A stretch of DNA of 64,000 bases from Cohnella sp. AR92. GTDB taxonomy: Bacteria > Bacillota > Bacilli > Paenibacillales > Paenibacillaceae. The notes beneath the pieces were generated by a model. The model saw only the letters and a program-made list of their open reading frames with translations. It did not search any database and had not been told where the DNA came from. The number at the start of each line of letters is the position of its first letter. Position 1 is the first letter of the stretch. The stretch spans positions 62,001-126,000 of the forward strand of contig NZ_RZJR01000013.1 in NCBI RefSeq assembly GCF_003990975.1. The letters run 5' to 3'. Position numbers and translations under genes: made by a program. Below, in pieces: positions 18,161-27,262 of the stretch.

Positions 18161-18718
18161 TCAGCGCTCCAGCGCCTCGTTGCGCAGCACCATGTGGATA
18201 TGGTCCTCCCACACGCCGTTGATGTACAGGTACTTCTTCGCCAGGCCTTCGTTGTAGAAGCCCAGCTTCCGGGCGACGCCGAGGGAGGCGTCGTTTCTCG
18301 GCATGATGTTCGCCTCGATCCGATGCAGCCTCAATTCTTCGAACGCATAGCGAATGACCTCCCGCAGCGCTTCCGTCATGTAGCCCTTCTTGATCTCCAT
18401 GTAATCCAGCCGGTACCCGAGATGGCAGGACAGGAAGGCGCCGCGCACGATATTGCTTAAGGCGATCGACCCGATCACGCGATTCGGCTCGTCGGCCTTG
18501 AAGATCCATACTTTGAACAAAGATCCCAGCTCCTCGTTCTCCCTGTCGGCGGCGAGGAGTTTCTTGTGCGTCTTGACGGTATAATACTCGTCGTCCCTGC
18601 GAACCTCCCAAGGCTCCAGAAACTCCCGGTTCCGGGCGAAATAATCGCGTACCTGCTCCGCATGCGGTTTATCCAACGTTCGAAGCCTTAGTCTCGCCGT
18701 TCTTAGCTCGAATGCCAT
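18161..18718 (-). CDS. GNAT-family N-acetyltransferase (RimJ/RimL-like)
   Basis: This 185-residue protein resembles ribosomal-protein and small-molecule acetyltransferases of the RimJ/RimL type. The N-terminal LRTARLRLRTL, the GSIALSNIVRGAFLSCHLGYRLDY core (beta strands 4-5, near 85-108) and the LHRIEANIMPRNDASLGVARKLGF acetyl-CoA site near 130-153 are all family hallmarks. Two adjacent ATG codons are available. GGAG is four bases from the first and seven from the second, so the second is chosen. It is a single gene, convergent with the chromate transporter pair. The acetyl acceptor is unknown. Confidence 0.85.
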   Translation of the reverse strand: MAFELRTARLRLRTLDKPHAEQVRDYFARNREFLEPWEVRRDDEYYTVKTHKKLLAADRENEELGSLFKVWIFKADEPNRVIGSIALSNIVRGAFLSCHLGYRLDYMEIKKGYMTEALREVIRYAFEELRLHRIEANIMPRNDASLGVARKLGFYNEGLAKKYLYINGVWEDHIHMVLRNEALER

Positions 18719-18821
18719 CATTTCTCTCCTCTCTTACCTTCACAAAGGATGAACACCTTACCATACATCGATAGGATACATCAATAGCTTCGCGTATGCT
18801 TGGCCGCCCAAACCATTATTC

Positions 18822-18945
18822 GCTGGCTCGAGGCGCTTATTCAGCTCCGTAACCCGATATGATCGGGTTACAGCTGGCTCGAGGCGCTTATTCGGCTCCG
18901 TAACCCGATATGATCGGGTTACGCTGGCCTGAGGCGCTCTTCGGG
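18822..18945. repeat. About 51-bp direct repeat, three copies with internal hairpins
   Basis: Units beginning GCTGGCTCGAGGCGCTTATT start at 18822, 18873 and, decayed, 18923. The first two contain GTAACCCGAT-ATG-ATCGGGTTAC (18849-18871 and 18900-18922), a hairpin with 10-base arms and a 3-base loop. The array lies between the acetyltransferase promoter region and the terminator of the FtsH-like gene. Confidence 0.88.
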
Positions 18946-18961
18946 TTCGAAACTCCCATCG

Positions 18962-18990
18962 CAAAAAAGACCGTGCCCTCGGGCACGATC
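18962..18990 (-). terminator. Terminator of the FtsH-like gene
   Basis: On the minus strand GATCGTGCCC and GGCACGGTC form the stem, with GAG in the loop and six T after it. It lies 20 bases past the stop. Confidence 0.85.
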
Positions 18991-19011
18991 TGTGTATTCG
19001 CGAAGAGGCTG

Positions 19012-20769
19012 TCAATCTCCTTCCTCCTCCGGCGCTTTCTTCGCTAGCGGCGGAGCGGCGTTCGCGGAAGCGACCGGTTCTTCCTCTTCCGCAAGCGGAG
19101 GTTGATCGAAAATGTCCGTCGTGATCGCGGGAGGCTCCGGACGGCTTCGCCCGTATAGGTTGATATAGATCTCCTCGATCTCTTCGCCCGTCAGGTCCTC
19201 CCGCTTGAGCAGTTCCGCCGCGATCAGATGCACGAATTCCGAGTGGTCCCGGACGAGCTTCTTCACCTGCTCCATCTGATCCTTCAGCAGCCGGTTGATC
19301 TTGGGCCTCAGCGCGCGAAGCCCTTCCGCCCGGCCCCCGGTCGCGAGCCAACTGAACAGCTCGTCGCCCATCCCGACCAGCCCGAGATAGGTTCCCGCCA
19401 TCTCGGTCGCCTGCCGGAGATCGGACGTTACCCCGTTGAACTTCTTGCCCAGGAACTCTTCCTCCGTCGCCCGGGCGGCCAGGGCGACCTGTATGCCGGC
19501 CAGAATCTCGCTGTCGCTGCGGTTGTAGCGCTCGGACATCGGCTTCGTCGCGGCCAGCCCGAGCGCGCTCCCTCGCCGGATGATCGTCACCTTCCAGATC
19601 CGGTCGTGCGGCTTCAGCAGGTATTGGGCGACGGCGTGCCCGGACTCGTGGTAAGCGATGTTCCGCTTCTCGTCTTCGTTCATGGAGCGAAGCGGCTGCT
19701 TGAGCCCCCATTCGTACGTCTCCATGGCGGCCCGGAAGTCCTCGTAGCTGGCCGCCCTCGCGCCCCGCTGGTGAGCCATGATGATCGATTCGTTAACGAT
19801 ATGCTTGATCTGCGCGGGGCTATAGCCGACCGTATCGAGCGCGGCCTTCTCGGGCGACAGCGAGCGCTCCCTTCGGATCTTCTTCAGATAGTAGTCGAAC
19901 ACGTCCACGCGGCCGTCGTAGTCGGGAGAGTCCACCCACAGTTGACGGTCGAAGCGGCCCGGCCGAAGCAGCGCGTCGTCCAGCACGTCGGGAAGATTCG
20001 TCGCCCCGATCGTCAGCACGGCCTGGCGTTCGGCCTTCTTGCGACGCAGGCCCAGATAGCGCAGCAGCTTGGCGCGCTTCGAGTCGATGTTCGGAGGGTC
20101 CATCTGGATGAGCAGCTCGTTCAGCAAGCCGGAGCCCGCGCCCATGCCGAACATCCCCATACCGCCTGCCGCGCCGCCCGCCTGGCGTTTCATGCCGATC
20201 GCGTCGATCTCGTCGATGAAGATGATGCAGGCCCCGTAGATCCCGGCCAGCTTGCGGGCCTTGCGGTAGATCCGCATGACCCGAAGATTGCCGATGCCGA
20301 TGAACATGTTCTGGAAGCTTGGCGCCGATGCGTAAGCGAACGGAACCTGCGCTTCGTTGGCGATGACCTGGGCCAGATAGGATTTGCCCGTTCCGGGAGG
20401 CCCGCACAGCAGCAAGCCTCGTATCGCTTCCCCTCCCATATCTTTGAAGCTCTTGACCCCTTTGAGCAGGGTGACGATCCGCTTGGCATTGCCGACGATC
20501 TCGGGGTTCCCTCGATAGTCGTCCCAGGTCGCTCCCGTCTCGCCGGGCAAGATCCAATAGGTTCGCCCGCGCGCCAAGAACCAGAAGATCGCGACGAATT
20601 GAATGATCATGAACACCATGGCGTACAAGAAGCTGAGAAGAAGGCTGAGGATGTACAGGCTGATGCTGAGCGCCTGCTTCCCGCCGAGCCAGATGGCCGC
20701 TCCGATCGCGAGAGCGATGCCGACCCAGATGAGGAACCTTCGCCATTGGATCCATTGATATCTCCGCAT
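19012..20769 (-). CDS. FtsH-like membrane AAA+ zinc protease
   Basis: This 585-residue protein has two N-terminal membrane segments (about 11-60), an AAA+ ATPase and a peptidase family M41 domain. Walker A is GPPGTGKS near 142, the pore loop MFIGIGN near 170, Walker B CIIFIDEIDAIG near 193 and the arginine-finger region LRPGRFDRQ near 280. The zinc site is HESGH near 380, with a third ligand aspartate in GVTSDLRQATEMA near 455. It should pull membrane or damaged proteins through the ring and degrade them. The first in-frame ATG is at 20847, but AAGGAAG is well placed only before 20769. Compared with FtsH, it has about 20 extra residues (SKRAKLLRYLGLRRKKAERQ) before the sensor strand, a Gly/Met-rich insert after Walker B, and a short N-terminal region. 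It is thus a paralog, not the housekeeping FtsH. Confidence 0.85.
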   Translation of the reverse strand: MRRYQWIQWRRFLIWVGIALAIGAAIWLGGKQALSISLYILSLLLSFLYAMVFMIIQFVAIFWFLARGRTYWILPGETGATWDDYRGNPEIVGNAKRIVTLLKGVKSFKDMGGEAIRGLLLCGPPGTGKSYLAQVIANEAQVPFAYASAPSFQNMFIGIGNLRVMRIYRKARKLAGIYGACIIFIDEIDAIGMKRQAGGAAGGMGMFGMGAGSGLLNELLIQMDPPNIDSKRAKLLRYLGLRRKKAERQAVLTIGATNLPDVLDDALLRPGRFDRQLWVDSPDYDGRVDVFDYYLKKIRRERSLSPEKAALDTVGYSPAQIKHIVNESIIMAHQRGARAASYEDFRAAMETYEWGLKQPLRSMNEDEKRNIAYHESGHAVAQYLLKPHDRIWKVTIIRRGSALGLAATKPMSERYNRSDSEILAGIQVALAARATEEEFLGKKFNGVTSDLRQATEMAGTYLGLVGMGDELFSWLATGGRAEGLRALRPKINRLLKDQMEQVKKLVRDHSEFVHLIAAELLKREDLTGEEIEEIYINLYGRSRPEPPAITTDIFDQPPLAEEEEPVASANAAPPLAKKAPEEEGD

Positions 20770-21022
20770 GAGCCCACTTCCTTTGCGAACTCTTTGGATT
20801 ATCCTATGATCTCTCAGGCTCCGAATGCTATATCCGGTCAAAAACAATTGCGGCGCCGCCGGCGCAGATCCCTTCTCTTCTATAAAGATTTTATATTAGT
20901 TGAAGACGATCGATGGAGAAAATTCCACAACAGAGTGCACATGCAGGCTAGATCAAACAAATTGCTTAGAAAATCGAAGTAACGGAGGCTCCCGAGAGGC
21001 CCCGAGGAAAATCGTGTCAGCT

Positions 21023-22036
21023 TTATCTCGCTAGAGGATCCCAGCCGTCCGTTCCTGCCAGCACGCGCGCGGGCGTGAGAGAGTCGGCTTCCTCCATCGT
21101 CAGCTCGCGGCTCCAATTGACGCGCGCTCCGGCCGCCGCCGCTCCCGTTCCGCCGCTTCCGAATTCCGCGAAGACGACGGAGCCGGCAGCTCCGCGCCCG
21201 TTCCATTCGTCCCAGCCGGACGAACGGATATGCCCGCCCAGCTCGCAGCGGACGAAGGCCGCCTTGGCATGCTCGCGCCAAGGGCGACCCAGGTAGACGG
21301 ACGCCGGCGATGCGTTCCCGGTCAGCCGGCAGGACAGGAAGACGTACCCGCATTCGGATTCGGCCGGCGTCGAAGGCGCGACGATCCAACCGCTGCCCGA
21401 ATGCTCCGATGCCTCATTCAAGCGCTCTCCCCGCTTCGAGAAAATCTCGCAGCGGTTGAAGACGGCCGTCGCCGAGCCGAAGATAAAGTCGACATCCCCT
21501 TCGATATAGCAGTCTTCATAATACTGCCTGGATTGCCGTCTCGGACGGCCTTCCCTCGGCCCTCCGAACGTCGCGCGGTCCAGCGGATTCGGCGGCAGCG
21601 GCCCCGTGAACAGCGTATCCTGCCAGCCGATAAACCGGCAGCGGCGGAACGCCGCACGGTCGCCGTCCACATAGGCGGCCACGGCTTGCCCGACGAGCTC
21701 TCCCGGACCCGCATCGTTCGCGTAGGTAATCCCTTCGCCGACGAAGCCGTCCCCGCCGATCAGCGCCGTATAGGAATGAAACGTATGATACGGCTCCCCG
21801 TCCGGGAACGTCATCTTCGCATGATCGCCCCAGCGAATGACCGTCCTGTCCGCCCCAGCCCCGATCAAACTGACGATCCGACGGTCGATAACGACCTTCT
21901 CGCGGTATTCGCCGCTTCGCACCTCGATCGCGATCCGCTCCGGATGATTCTCCGGGATCGAATCGACCGCCGCTTGAATCGTCCCGTAATCTCCGCTTCC
22001 GTCCTGCGCCACGACCAGCCTTGTTTTTCCAACCAT
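21023..22036 (-). CDS. Pectin methylesterase (carbohydrate esterase family 8)
   Basis: This 337-residue right-handed beta-helix enzyme removes methyl groups from pectin. The start VVAQDGSGDYGTIQAAVDSIP is the family signature. The active-site elements follow in order: GQAVAAYVDGDRAAF near 125 (Gln), IGWQDTLFTG near 140 (Gln and the first Asp), EGDVDFIFGSATAVF near 180 (the catalytic Asp pair) and YLGRPWREHAKA near 250 (Arg/Trp). No signal peptide is visible from the chosen ATG, so the product may be cytoplasmic, acting on imported oligomers, as in several Paenibacillus enzymes. It stands alone. The neighbours are not pectinolytic. Confidence 0.9.
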   Translation of the reverse strand: MVGKTRLVVAQDGSGDYGTIQAAVDSIPENHPERIAIEVRSGEYREKVVIDRRIVSLIGAGADRTVIRWGDHAKMTFPDGEPYHTFHSYTALIGGDGFVGEGITYANDAGPGELVGQAVAAYVDGDRAAFRRCRFIGWQDTLFTGPLPPNPLDRATFGGPREGRPRRQSRQYYEDCYIEGDVDFIFGSATAVFNRCEIFSKRGERLNEASEHSGSGWIVAPSTPAESECGYVFLSCRLTGNASPASVYLGRPWREHAKAAFVRCELGGHIRSSGWDEWNGRGAAGSVVFAEFGSGGTGAAAAGARVNWSRELTMEEADSLTPARVLAGTDGWDPLAR

Positions 22037-22111
22037 GATGCTCTTCTCCCCTTGCCTTTGGGCGAATGCCCGAATGTTCGCGCTTACAATTGTGTCTCAG
22101 TCTAGCAAGGC

Positions 22112-22140
22112 TTCCGGCAGAATGCAATAATGGCTATAAT
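22112..22140 (+). promoter_or_regulatory. Likely guaD promoter
   Basis: A perfect TATAAT (22135-22140) is preceded at 17 bases by a weak TTCCGG. It lies 41 bases before the start codon. No purine riboswitch fold is visible in the short leader. Confidence 0.4.
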
Positions 22141-22181
22141 GGCGATACGGCTGAAAATCTGACTAGCACGAGGCGGTACGA

Positions 22182-23549
22182 ATGAGAGAATACGCGAAAG
22201 TGTTTCAAGGAACGGCCTTCACGAGCGCCACACCGAAGGAAGTAACGGCGCTAAAGGACCGTCTGTTCTGTATCCGCGAGGACGGCGTGATCGGAAGGGT
22301 CGTCGCTCCGGAAGAAGACGACTATCAAGCGATCGTCGACGCCTACCGGGACGGCCCCGGCTTCCGTCGATTGGACGAGGGACAATACCTGCTGCCCGGG
22401 TTCGTCGATCTGCACGTTCACGCGCCGCAATGGGCGCAGTCCGGCACCGCGCTGGACATTCCGCTCTACGATTGGCTGAACACGTACACCTTTCCTCTCG
22501 AAGCGAAGTTCTCGGACCTGAGCTTCGCGAAGAACGTATACGAGGATATGGTAAGCACGCTGCTCGCGAACGGAACGACGACGGTGCTCTACTTCGCTAC
22601 CATTCACAAGGAAGCAAGCATTCTGCTGGCTCGCATCTGCGCCGACAAAGGCCAGCGCGGCCTCGTCGGCAAGGTCGTCATGGACGACCCCGAGCAGAAC
22701 CCGGACTATTACCGGGACGCGGACACCGCGACAGCGCTTAAGGATACGGAAGAGTTTATCCTGGCCGTCAAGGAGCTCGGAGCCTCGGCCAAGCAAGGGG
22801 TGTATCCCGTCGTGACGCCGCGGTTCATTCCGAGCTGCACGGACGAGGCTCTCCAAGGACTCGGCGAGCTCGCCGCCAAGCACGATACGCACATCCAATC
22901 GCACTGCAGCGAGAGCGATTGGGCGCACGGTTACGTGCAGGAACGCTGCGGCAAGCACGATGCTTTCGCGTTGCACGGTTTCGGCCTGCTGACCGAGAAA
23001 TCGGTCATGGCGCATTGCAACTTCCTTGACGAGGACGATGCCGCGCTCTTCGCCGAGACGGGAACGGCCGTCGGCCATTGCCCGATCTCCAACGCCTACT
23101 TCGCCAACAGCGTCATCCCGATCGCCCGCTGGCTGGACATAGGCGTCGAGATCGGGCTCGGCACCGACATCTCCGGCGGCTTCTCGCCGAGCCTGTTCGA
23201 CAACGCGAGACAAGCCGTCATCTCCTCCCGAATGCTGGAGGACGGCGTGAATGGAGAGCTGCCCGCTTCGAAACGCGGCGTGCCGAACTCGCGGATAACG
23301 ATCAACGAGGCGTTCTATCTGGCGACGGCCGGAGGCGGCGAGAGCTTAAGCCTGCCGGTCGGCCGCCTGGAGGAAGGATACGCCTGGGACGTCCAGATCA
23401 TCGATACCGCCCTCAGGACGTCCCGGTTGCCCCTTTATGACGCGAACGAGCCTCTCGAGGACATTTTCCAGAAGATCATGTACCTCGTCCGCCCGGAGAA
23501 CATCCGCGAGGTATGGGTGCAGGGGGAACAGGTTCATAAGCGGGAATAG
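22182..23549 (+). CDS. guaD: Guanine deaminase, amidohydrolase type
   Basis: This 455-residue zinc amidohydrolase turns guanine into xanthine for purine salvage or nitrogen recovery. The metal site HVHAP follows FVDLH near residue 80, QSHCSESDWAH near 240 and ALHGFGLLTEKSVMAHC near 275 give the next histidines, and GLGTDISGGFSPSLFDNAR near 328 holds the metal aspartate and the substrate loop. RFIPSCTDEAL near 210 matches the guanine-binding Arg region. Length fits the E. coli-type enzyme, not the short cytidine-deaminase-type GuaD of Bacillus subtilis. It is monocistronic, with a shared bidirectional terminator downstream. Confidence 0.92.
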   Translation: MREYAKVFQGTAFTSATPKEVTALKDRLFCIREDGVIGRVVAPEEDDYQAIVDAYRDGPGFRRLDEGQYLLPGFVDLHVHAPQWAQSGTALDIPLYDWLNTYTFPLEAKFSDLSFAKNVYEDMVSTLLANGTTTVLYFATIHKEASILLARICADKGQRGLVGKVVMDDPEQNPDYYRDADTATALKDTEEFILAVKELGASAKQGVYPVVTPRFIPSCTDEALQGLGELAAKHDTHIQSHCSESDWAHGYVQERCGKHDAFALHGFGLLTEKSVMAHCNFLDEDDAALFAETGTAVGHCPISNAYFANSVIPIARWLDIGVEIGLGTDISGGFSPSLFDNARQAVISSRMLEDGVNGELPASKRGVPNSRITINEAFYLATAGGGESLSLPVGRLEEGYAWDVQIIDTALRTSRLPLYDANEPLEDIFQKIMYLVRPENIREVWVQGEQVHKRE

Positions 23550-23570
23550 CATCGAATCCCATCGCAATCG

Positions 23571-23632
23571 CAAAAAGAGAAGAGAGCAAGGACCGGAGCG
23601 AACGCCCCGGTTTCCTTCTCTCTTCTCTTCTT
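23571..23632. terminator. Bidirectional terminator between guaD and the sulfur operon
   Basis: A long imperfect hairpin pairs AAAGAGAAGAGAG...GGACCGG with CCGGTTTCC...TCTCTTCTCTT. A-rich and T-rich ends on both sides let it serve both convergent units. Confidence 0.8.
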
Positions 23633-24015
23633 TAACGGCGGGTAAGCTCGCCGTTCCAACCGCCAAGCCCGCCTTGCAGGTGGGCCAGCTCGGAGTATCC
23701 GCTGCGCAGCAGAAGCCGCGCCGCCGTCTTGCTCCGCATCCCGCTGCGGCAGTAGAGCAGAACCGGCTGCCCCTTCGGAATATCGCCTAGCCGCCCTTGA
23801 AGCTGGGACAACGGAACATTGCGAGCCCCTGGGATATGGCCGGACTTGAATTCGCCCGGTTCTCTCACGTCGATAAGCACCCGCTTCTTGGCCAACTCTT
23901 CTTTGAATTCCGAAGCTCGCAAATTTCTAAGGCCTTTGGCGGGCTTCATCCGCGAATAGAGAAAGACGATTAATAAGACCGCGGCGACAATCGTCACGAT
24001 GTTGCTTGTACTCAT
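23632..24015 (-). CDS. Membrane-anchored single-domain rhodanese
   Basis: This 127-residue protein has an N-terminal membrane anchor (residues 4-22, IVTIVAAVLLIVFLY) and one rhodanese domain. The active-site loop LLYCRSGMRSKTAARLL near residue 85 carries the catalytic cysteine, which accepts a sulfane sulfur and forms a persulfide. DVREPGEFKSGHIPGARNVPL near 50 is the usual CH2A motif. It is the last of five genes in the persulfide operon, 26 bases after the TauE-like permease, and would act on the inner or outer membrane face next to that permease. Confidence 0.88.
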   Translation of the reverse strand: MSTSNIVTIVAAVLLIVFLYSRMKPAKGLRNLRASEFKEELAKKRVLIDVREPGEFKSGHIPGARNVPLSQLQGRLGDIPKGQPVLLYCRSGMRSKTAARLLLRSGYSELAHLQGGLGGWNGELTRR

Positions 24016-24041
24016 GCGTTGACTCCTCCCTCTCTAAGAAA

Positions 24042-24836
24042 TTATAAGATCGACGACCAGACTTTGACGGCGGTAAAGGCAATCAGAATCAGAAGCAGGT
24101 AGCGAAGCGCCTTTACATTGATCTTGGAACCGACTCTAGCGCCGATCGGCGCGCCGATCAAGCTGCCGATAACCGTGAACAGAGCGGCCCAGAGCGGAAT
24201 GTCGCCGCCGCCGAGCTTGCCGATCACCCCGCCGACGGCCGAGATAAAGACGATAGCCATGGACGATGCGATCGCGGTTCTCGTCGGGATTCTAAGAACC
24301 GTCAGCATGACGGGAATGAGGATGAAAGAACCGCCCGCCCCCACGATGCCGGAGACGATGCCCACGATGAAGGCGGCTCCGACGGCAATGGCTTTGGAGT
24401 AGTGAAGCTCCTCTCCGCTCCCCCCGTCCCGGCCTTTGGCCGGAATCAGCATCAGGATGACCGCGGCGACGGCCAGAATGCCGTAAATTAAGTTGATGAC
24501 ATTGCCATGCATCGAACCGGAGACAAAGCTGCCGATAAGGCTGCCTGCTAGAATGCTAATTCCCATGTTCAGAACGAGCCCTTTGTGAATGACTCCGGCC
24601 GCCCCCTTATTCCCCTTGCCGCGATAAGCGAGAATTCCGGAAAGCGAAGAGAAGAACACCTGAAGCATGCTAATCGAAGCAACCTCGTGTGCGGTGAATT
24701 CCTCCAACCCGAACAAAGGCGGGATATAGAGAAGAAGAGGAAAATTGATAATGGCTCCGCCGATTCCTAGCAACCCGGAGAAGAAGGAACCTATTATTCC
24801 CAAGCCCGTCATGACGACGACAAGTAAAATGCTCAC
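24042..24836 (-). CDS. TauE/SafE-family sulfur anion permease
   Basis: This 264-residue membrane protein with about eight hydrophobic segments belongs to the TauE/SafE (YfcA) family of sulfite, thiosulfate or sulfoacetate carriers. GIIGSFFSGLLGIGGAIINFPLLL at the start and VGIVSGIVGAGGSFILIPVML in the middle are the paired family motifs. The frame opens at 24899, but that stretch is a hairpin-rich leader. A GTG at 24836 preceded by AAAGGGG is preferred. It follows the rhodanese/MBL gene by about 90 bases. In Bacillus subtilis the equivalent gene is yrkJ. It probably exports the sulfite or thiosulfate formed by the enzymes upstream. Confidence 0.82.
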   Translation of the reverse strand: MSILLVVVMTGLGIIGSFFSGLLGIGGAIINFPLLLYIPPLFGLEEFTAHEVASISMLQVFFSSLSGILAYRGKGNKGAAGVIHKGLVLNMGISILAGSLIGSFVSGSMHGNVINLIYGILAVAAVILMLIPAKGRDGGSGEELHYSKAIAVGAAFIVGIVSGIVGAGGSFILIPVMLTVLRIPTRTAIASSMAIVFISAVGGVIGKLGGGDIPLWAALFTVIGSLIGAPIGARVGSKINVKALRYLLLILIAFTAVKVWSSIL

Positions 24837-24926
24837 GGGCGGCGATCCCCTTTCCGGACGGACTGTTTCCATGGTTGAATGCCGCGGCGCCTCCCGCATT
24901 CGCGGGAAGACGCCGCAGGCTTGCTC

Positions 24927-26075
24927 TTAATGATCATGCACGGCGCAGCGGTTCGGACCGATCTCCATCTCCCGCTGCTCTTCTTCGTTCGGCGATATTT
25001 TCCCCATATTGGTCTGGCGAATCTCCTGGTAAGCATTCGGTTGCGGCGGAAGATTCTCCGTTACCGTGCGGCGGAAAGCTTCCTCATCCCCGATGTTCAG
25101 GCCCGGATTGTTCCGGTACAGGTCCGACAAGCGAGCTTGGACTCTCCCGCCCTCTCCCAACTCGGATACTTTGCCGAAGTGGGCGGGTAGCACGACCAGA
25201 TCCTGGTTCAAGCCTTTGTAACGGTCATAGAGCGTCTCCCGAAGATCGCCGACCCAGTCTTCCGCCAAGCCCGCCAGGTCAGGACGTCCGATCGAAGCCA
25301 CGAATAGAATGTCACCCGTCAGCAGGTATTGGTCATCGACGACGAACGAAGTGCTGCCGATCGTGTGACCCGGCGAGTAGACCGGATGAATCCGAATGGT
25401 CGTGCCGCCTACCGCAATGTCGCGGCCTTCCTCCAGCTTCTCGTAGGAGAAGGCGACCTCCGTCGCATCCTTAGGAGGAAGCCAGTAGGTTGCGCCCGTC
25501 TTCTCGGCCAGCTTGCGTCCGCCCGAGATGTGGTCGGCATGAAGATGCGTATCGAGCGCATGCTTGATCACCGCACCCTGCGAAGCGGCGAATTGTTCGA
25601 ACACTTCCGTCATCCGAACGGCATCGATAACCGCTGCTTCCCCATCGGCGATAACCATGTAGGACAAACAGCCCTTGCCGATCCGGACGAACTGATACAG
25701 CGAACCGCCGTTGCGGAGGTCGCCGATCTTCACCGGCTCCAGGTATTCGCTCCAGGACTTCATGCCGCCCTCCAGGTAAGAGACGTTCGTCCGCCCGGCT
25801 TCGATCAATTGTTCCGCGACGAACTTCGAGGAGCCTTCTTTGGCGCATACCACGAGAACCTTCTTGCCTTCGGGAATCCGTTCCAGCGCCGAATCGACGC
25901 CTTCCAACAAGTCGAAGTACGGAATATTGACGATGTCGATGCTCTCGCCTTCGACTTTCCAATCGTTAAAGTCGGTCTCGTTGCGAACGTCGAGAATAAA
26001 CAATTCTTGTTTATCCAGAACGTGTCGGGTCACTTCCGCCGCCGTCATCGCCTTCAAGGCCGTTGCGTTGCTCAC
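24927..26075 (-). CDS. Rhodanese-metallo-beta-lactamase fusion (persulfide dioxygenase-like, YrkH type)
   Basis: This 382-residue cytoplasmic protein has a rhodanese-like domain first (about 10-115) and a metallo-beta-lactamase domain second (about 120-355). The rhodanese loop is [11 protein letters not shown] near 77, with a cysteine in the active position. The metal motif is [11 protein letters not shown] near 171, followed by HTIGSTSFV near 228 and LVVLPAHFG near 290. Such proteins oxidise low-molecular-weight persulfides to sulfite or thiosulfate. The domain order is the reverse of staphylococcal CstB and matches B. subtilis YrkH. Start is GTG at 26075 behind AGGAGAGGG. It sits third in the sulfur operon, 26 bases after the DsrE-like gene. 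Confidence 0.88.
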   Translation of the reverse strand: MSNATALKAMTAAEVTRHVLDKQELFILDVRNETDFNDWKVEGESIDIVNIPYFDLLEGVDSALERIPEGKKVLVVCAKEGSSKFVAEQLIEAGRTNVSYLEGGMKSWSEYLEPVKIGDLRNGGSLYQFVRIGKGCLSYMVIADGEAAVIDAVRMTEVFEQFAASQGAVIKHALDTHLHADHISGGRKLAEKTGATYWLPPKDATEVAFSYEKLEEGRDIAVGGTTIRIHPVYSPGHTIGSTSFVVDDQYLLTGDILFVASIGRPDLAGLAEDWVGDLRETLYDRYKGLNQDLVVLPAHFGKVSELGEGGRVQARLSDLYRNNPGLNIGDEEAFRRTVTENLPPQPNAYQEIRQTNMGKISPNEEEQREMEIGPNRCAVHDH

Positions 26076-26101
26076 TGTCCCTCTCCTCCTCTTGACCGTT
26101 A

Positions 26102-26497
26102 TTAGAACGTCAGCGACACGTTCGCATCCTTGGCGAAGTCCAGGAAGGTAACGGCGCCGCCGACTTCAATGCCGTCGATGAATTCTTCCTTCTTCAGGTT
26201 CATGACGTCCATCGTCATCTGGCAGCCGATCATCTTCACGCCCAGCTCACGAGCCATCTCCACCAATTGCGGAATGCCCGGAATGTTCGCGTTCTTGAAG
26301 CCTTCGGCGATCGGCTCGCGTCCCGCAGGAAGCGGAAGCTCGTGATGGGCTTGCTTATGAATGAGATTCAACCCTTCGAAGGTGAAGAAGATGGCAACCT
26401 CCGCTTCGGTCGCGGCCGCGGCCGTCGCAATGTTAAACACCTTATAGGCATCGAAAAGACCGCCGTTGCTTGCAATGATCGCTACTTTTGTACTCAT
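26102..26497 (-). CDS. DsrE/DrsF-like peroxiredoxin-fold protein (YrkE type)
   Basis: This 131-residue protein belongs to the DsrE/DsrF/DrsH family, whose members carry persulfide sulfur between partner proteins. [21 protein letters not shown] is the family N-terminus, and [15 protein letters not shown] near residue 90 holds the conserved cysteine that probably takes the sulfur. Length is normal. An AGGAGG site precedes the ATG. It lies between the TusA-rhodanese gene (65-base gap) and the rhodanese/MBL gene, as in the B. subtilis yrkE neighbourhood. Confidence 0.88.
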   Translation of the reverse strand: MSTKVAIIASNGGLFDAYKVFNIATAAAATEAEVAIFFTFEGLNLIHKQAHHELPLPAGREPIAEGFKNANIPGIPQLVEMARELGVKMIGCQMTMDVMNLKKEEFIDGIEVGGAVTFLDFAKDANVSLTF

Positions 26498-26562
26498 GAT
26501 AAATTCCTCCTAGTTGGGTTTGGTTTAATGGGTAAAAGATTTGAACTCTTCGAATGATTCGT

Positions 26563-27138
26563 TCATTGGTTCTGTTCGGTTGCTCCCGTCCATCCGGACA
26601 TGCCGGGCTCGACGTTCTTGACGTTCTTGAAGCCTTTGTCGGCAAGCAATTGGCAAGCCAGATCGCTGCGGGTGCCCGTTCTGCAGACGACATAAAGCTC
26701 GTCGTCCTTGTTCCATTCGCCCAGCCGGTTCTCCAGTTCTCCGAACGGTACCGAGACGGCGCCCGGAATGCGGCTGAAGGCATATTCGGCAGGCTCGCGA
26801 ACATCCAGGATGTTCAGCTTGCTCCCGCCTTCCATCTTGCTCTTCAGCTCGTCGTTGGTAACGGTATGAGGATATTTCTTGGGCTCCCTCGTCTCCCCGG
26901 GTTCCGACTTGCGCAGATAATGCTTCAGAACTTCGTTCTCCTCCAGCGTTCCTAAATAATGGTGGCCCGTATTTTTGGCCCAGCCTTGAATATCCGCCAA
27001 AGAGCCTTTGTCCGTCGCTTGAACTTCGATGACTTGGCCCGGCTCCAATTGATCCATCGCCTTCTTCGTTCGGACAATAGGCATCGGACAGGCCAAGCCT
27101 TTGCAATCGAGAGTCTGGTCTACCTTGATATTGGACAC
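26563..27138 (-). CDS. TusA-rhodanese fusion sulfurtransferase (YrkF/CstA-like)
   Basis: This 191-residue protein joins a TusA (SirA) sulfur-carrier domain (about 5-75) to a rhodanese domain (about 90-185). DCKGLACPMPIVRTKKAM near residue 10 contains the TusA Cys-Pro-x-Pro motif. VVCRTGTRSDLACQLL near 145 contains the rhodanese cysteine. The pair can accept a persulfide and hand it within one chain. It starts at GTG behind GAGGAGGGA and is the first gene after the strong promoter at 27280-27308. Staphylococcal CstA has a related make-up with the domains in another order. Confidence 0.9.
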   Translation of the reverse strand: MSNIKVDQTLDCKGLACPMPIVRTKKAMDQLEPGQVIEVQATDKGSLADIQGWAKNTGHHYLGTLEENEVLKHYLRKSEPGETREPKKYPHTVTNDELKSKMEGGSKLNILDVREPAEYAFSRIPGAVSVPFGELENRLGEWNKDDELYVVCRTGTRSDLACQLLADKGFKNVKNVEPGMSGWTGATEQNQ

Positions 27139-27262
27139 TTGCCGTCCCTCCTCGTTGTCTTGCCAGCAACCGACCGAGAGTCGCCGGGCATTTCCACTAT
27201 TTTGCCCCGGGGGATCGAATCCTAATGGAATCGGATTTCGCCGTTACTCATCGTTATTACTC

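Noticed and set aside
22112..22181. Purine riboswitch before guaD
   Set aside because: Only about 35 bases lie between the likely transcript start and the ATG, too short for the aptamer, and no conserved core is seen.
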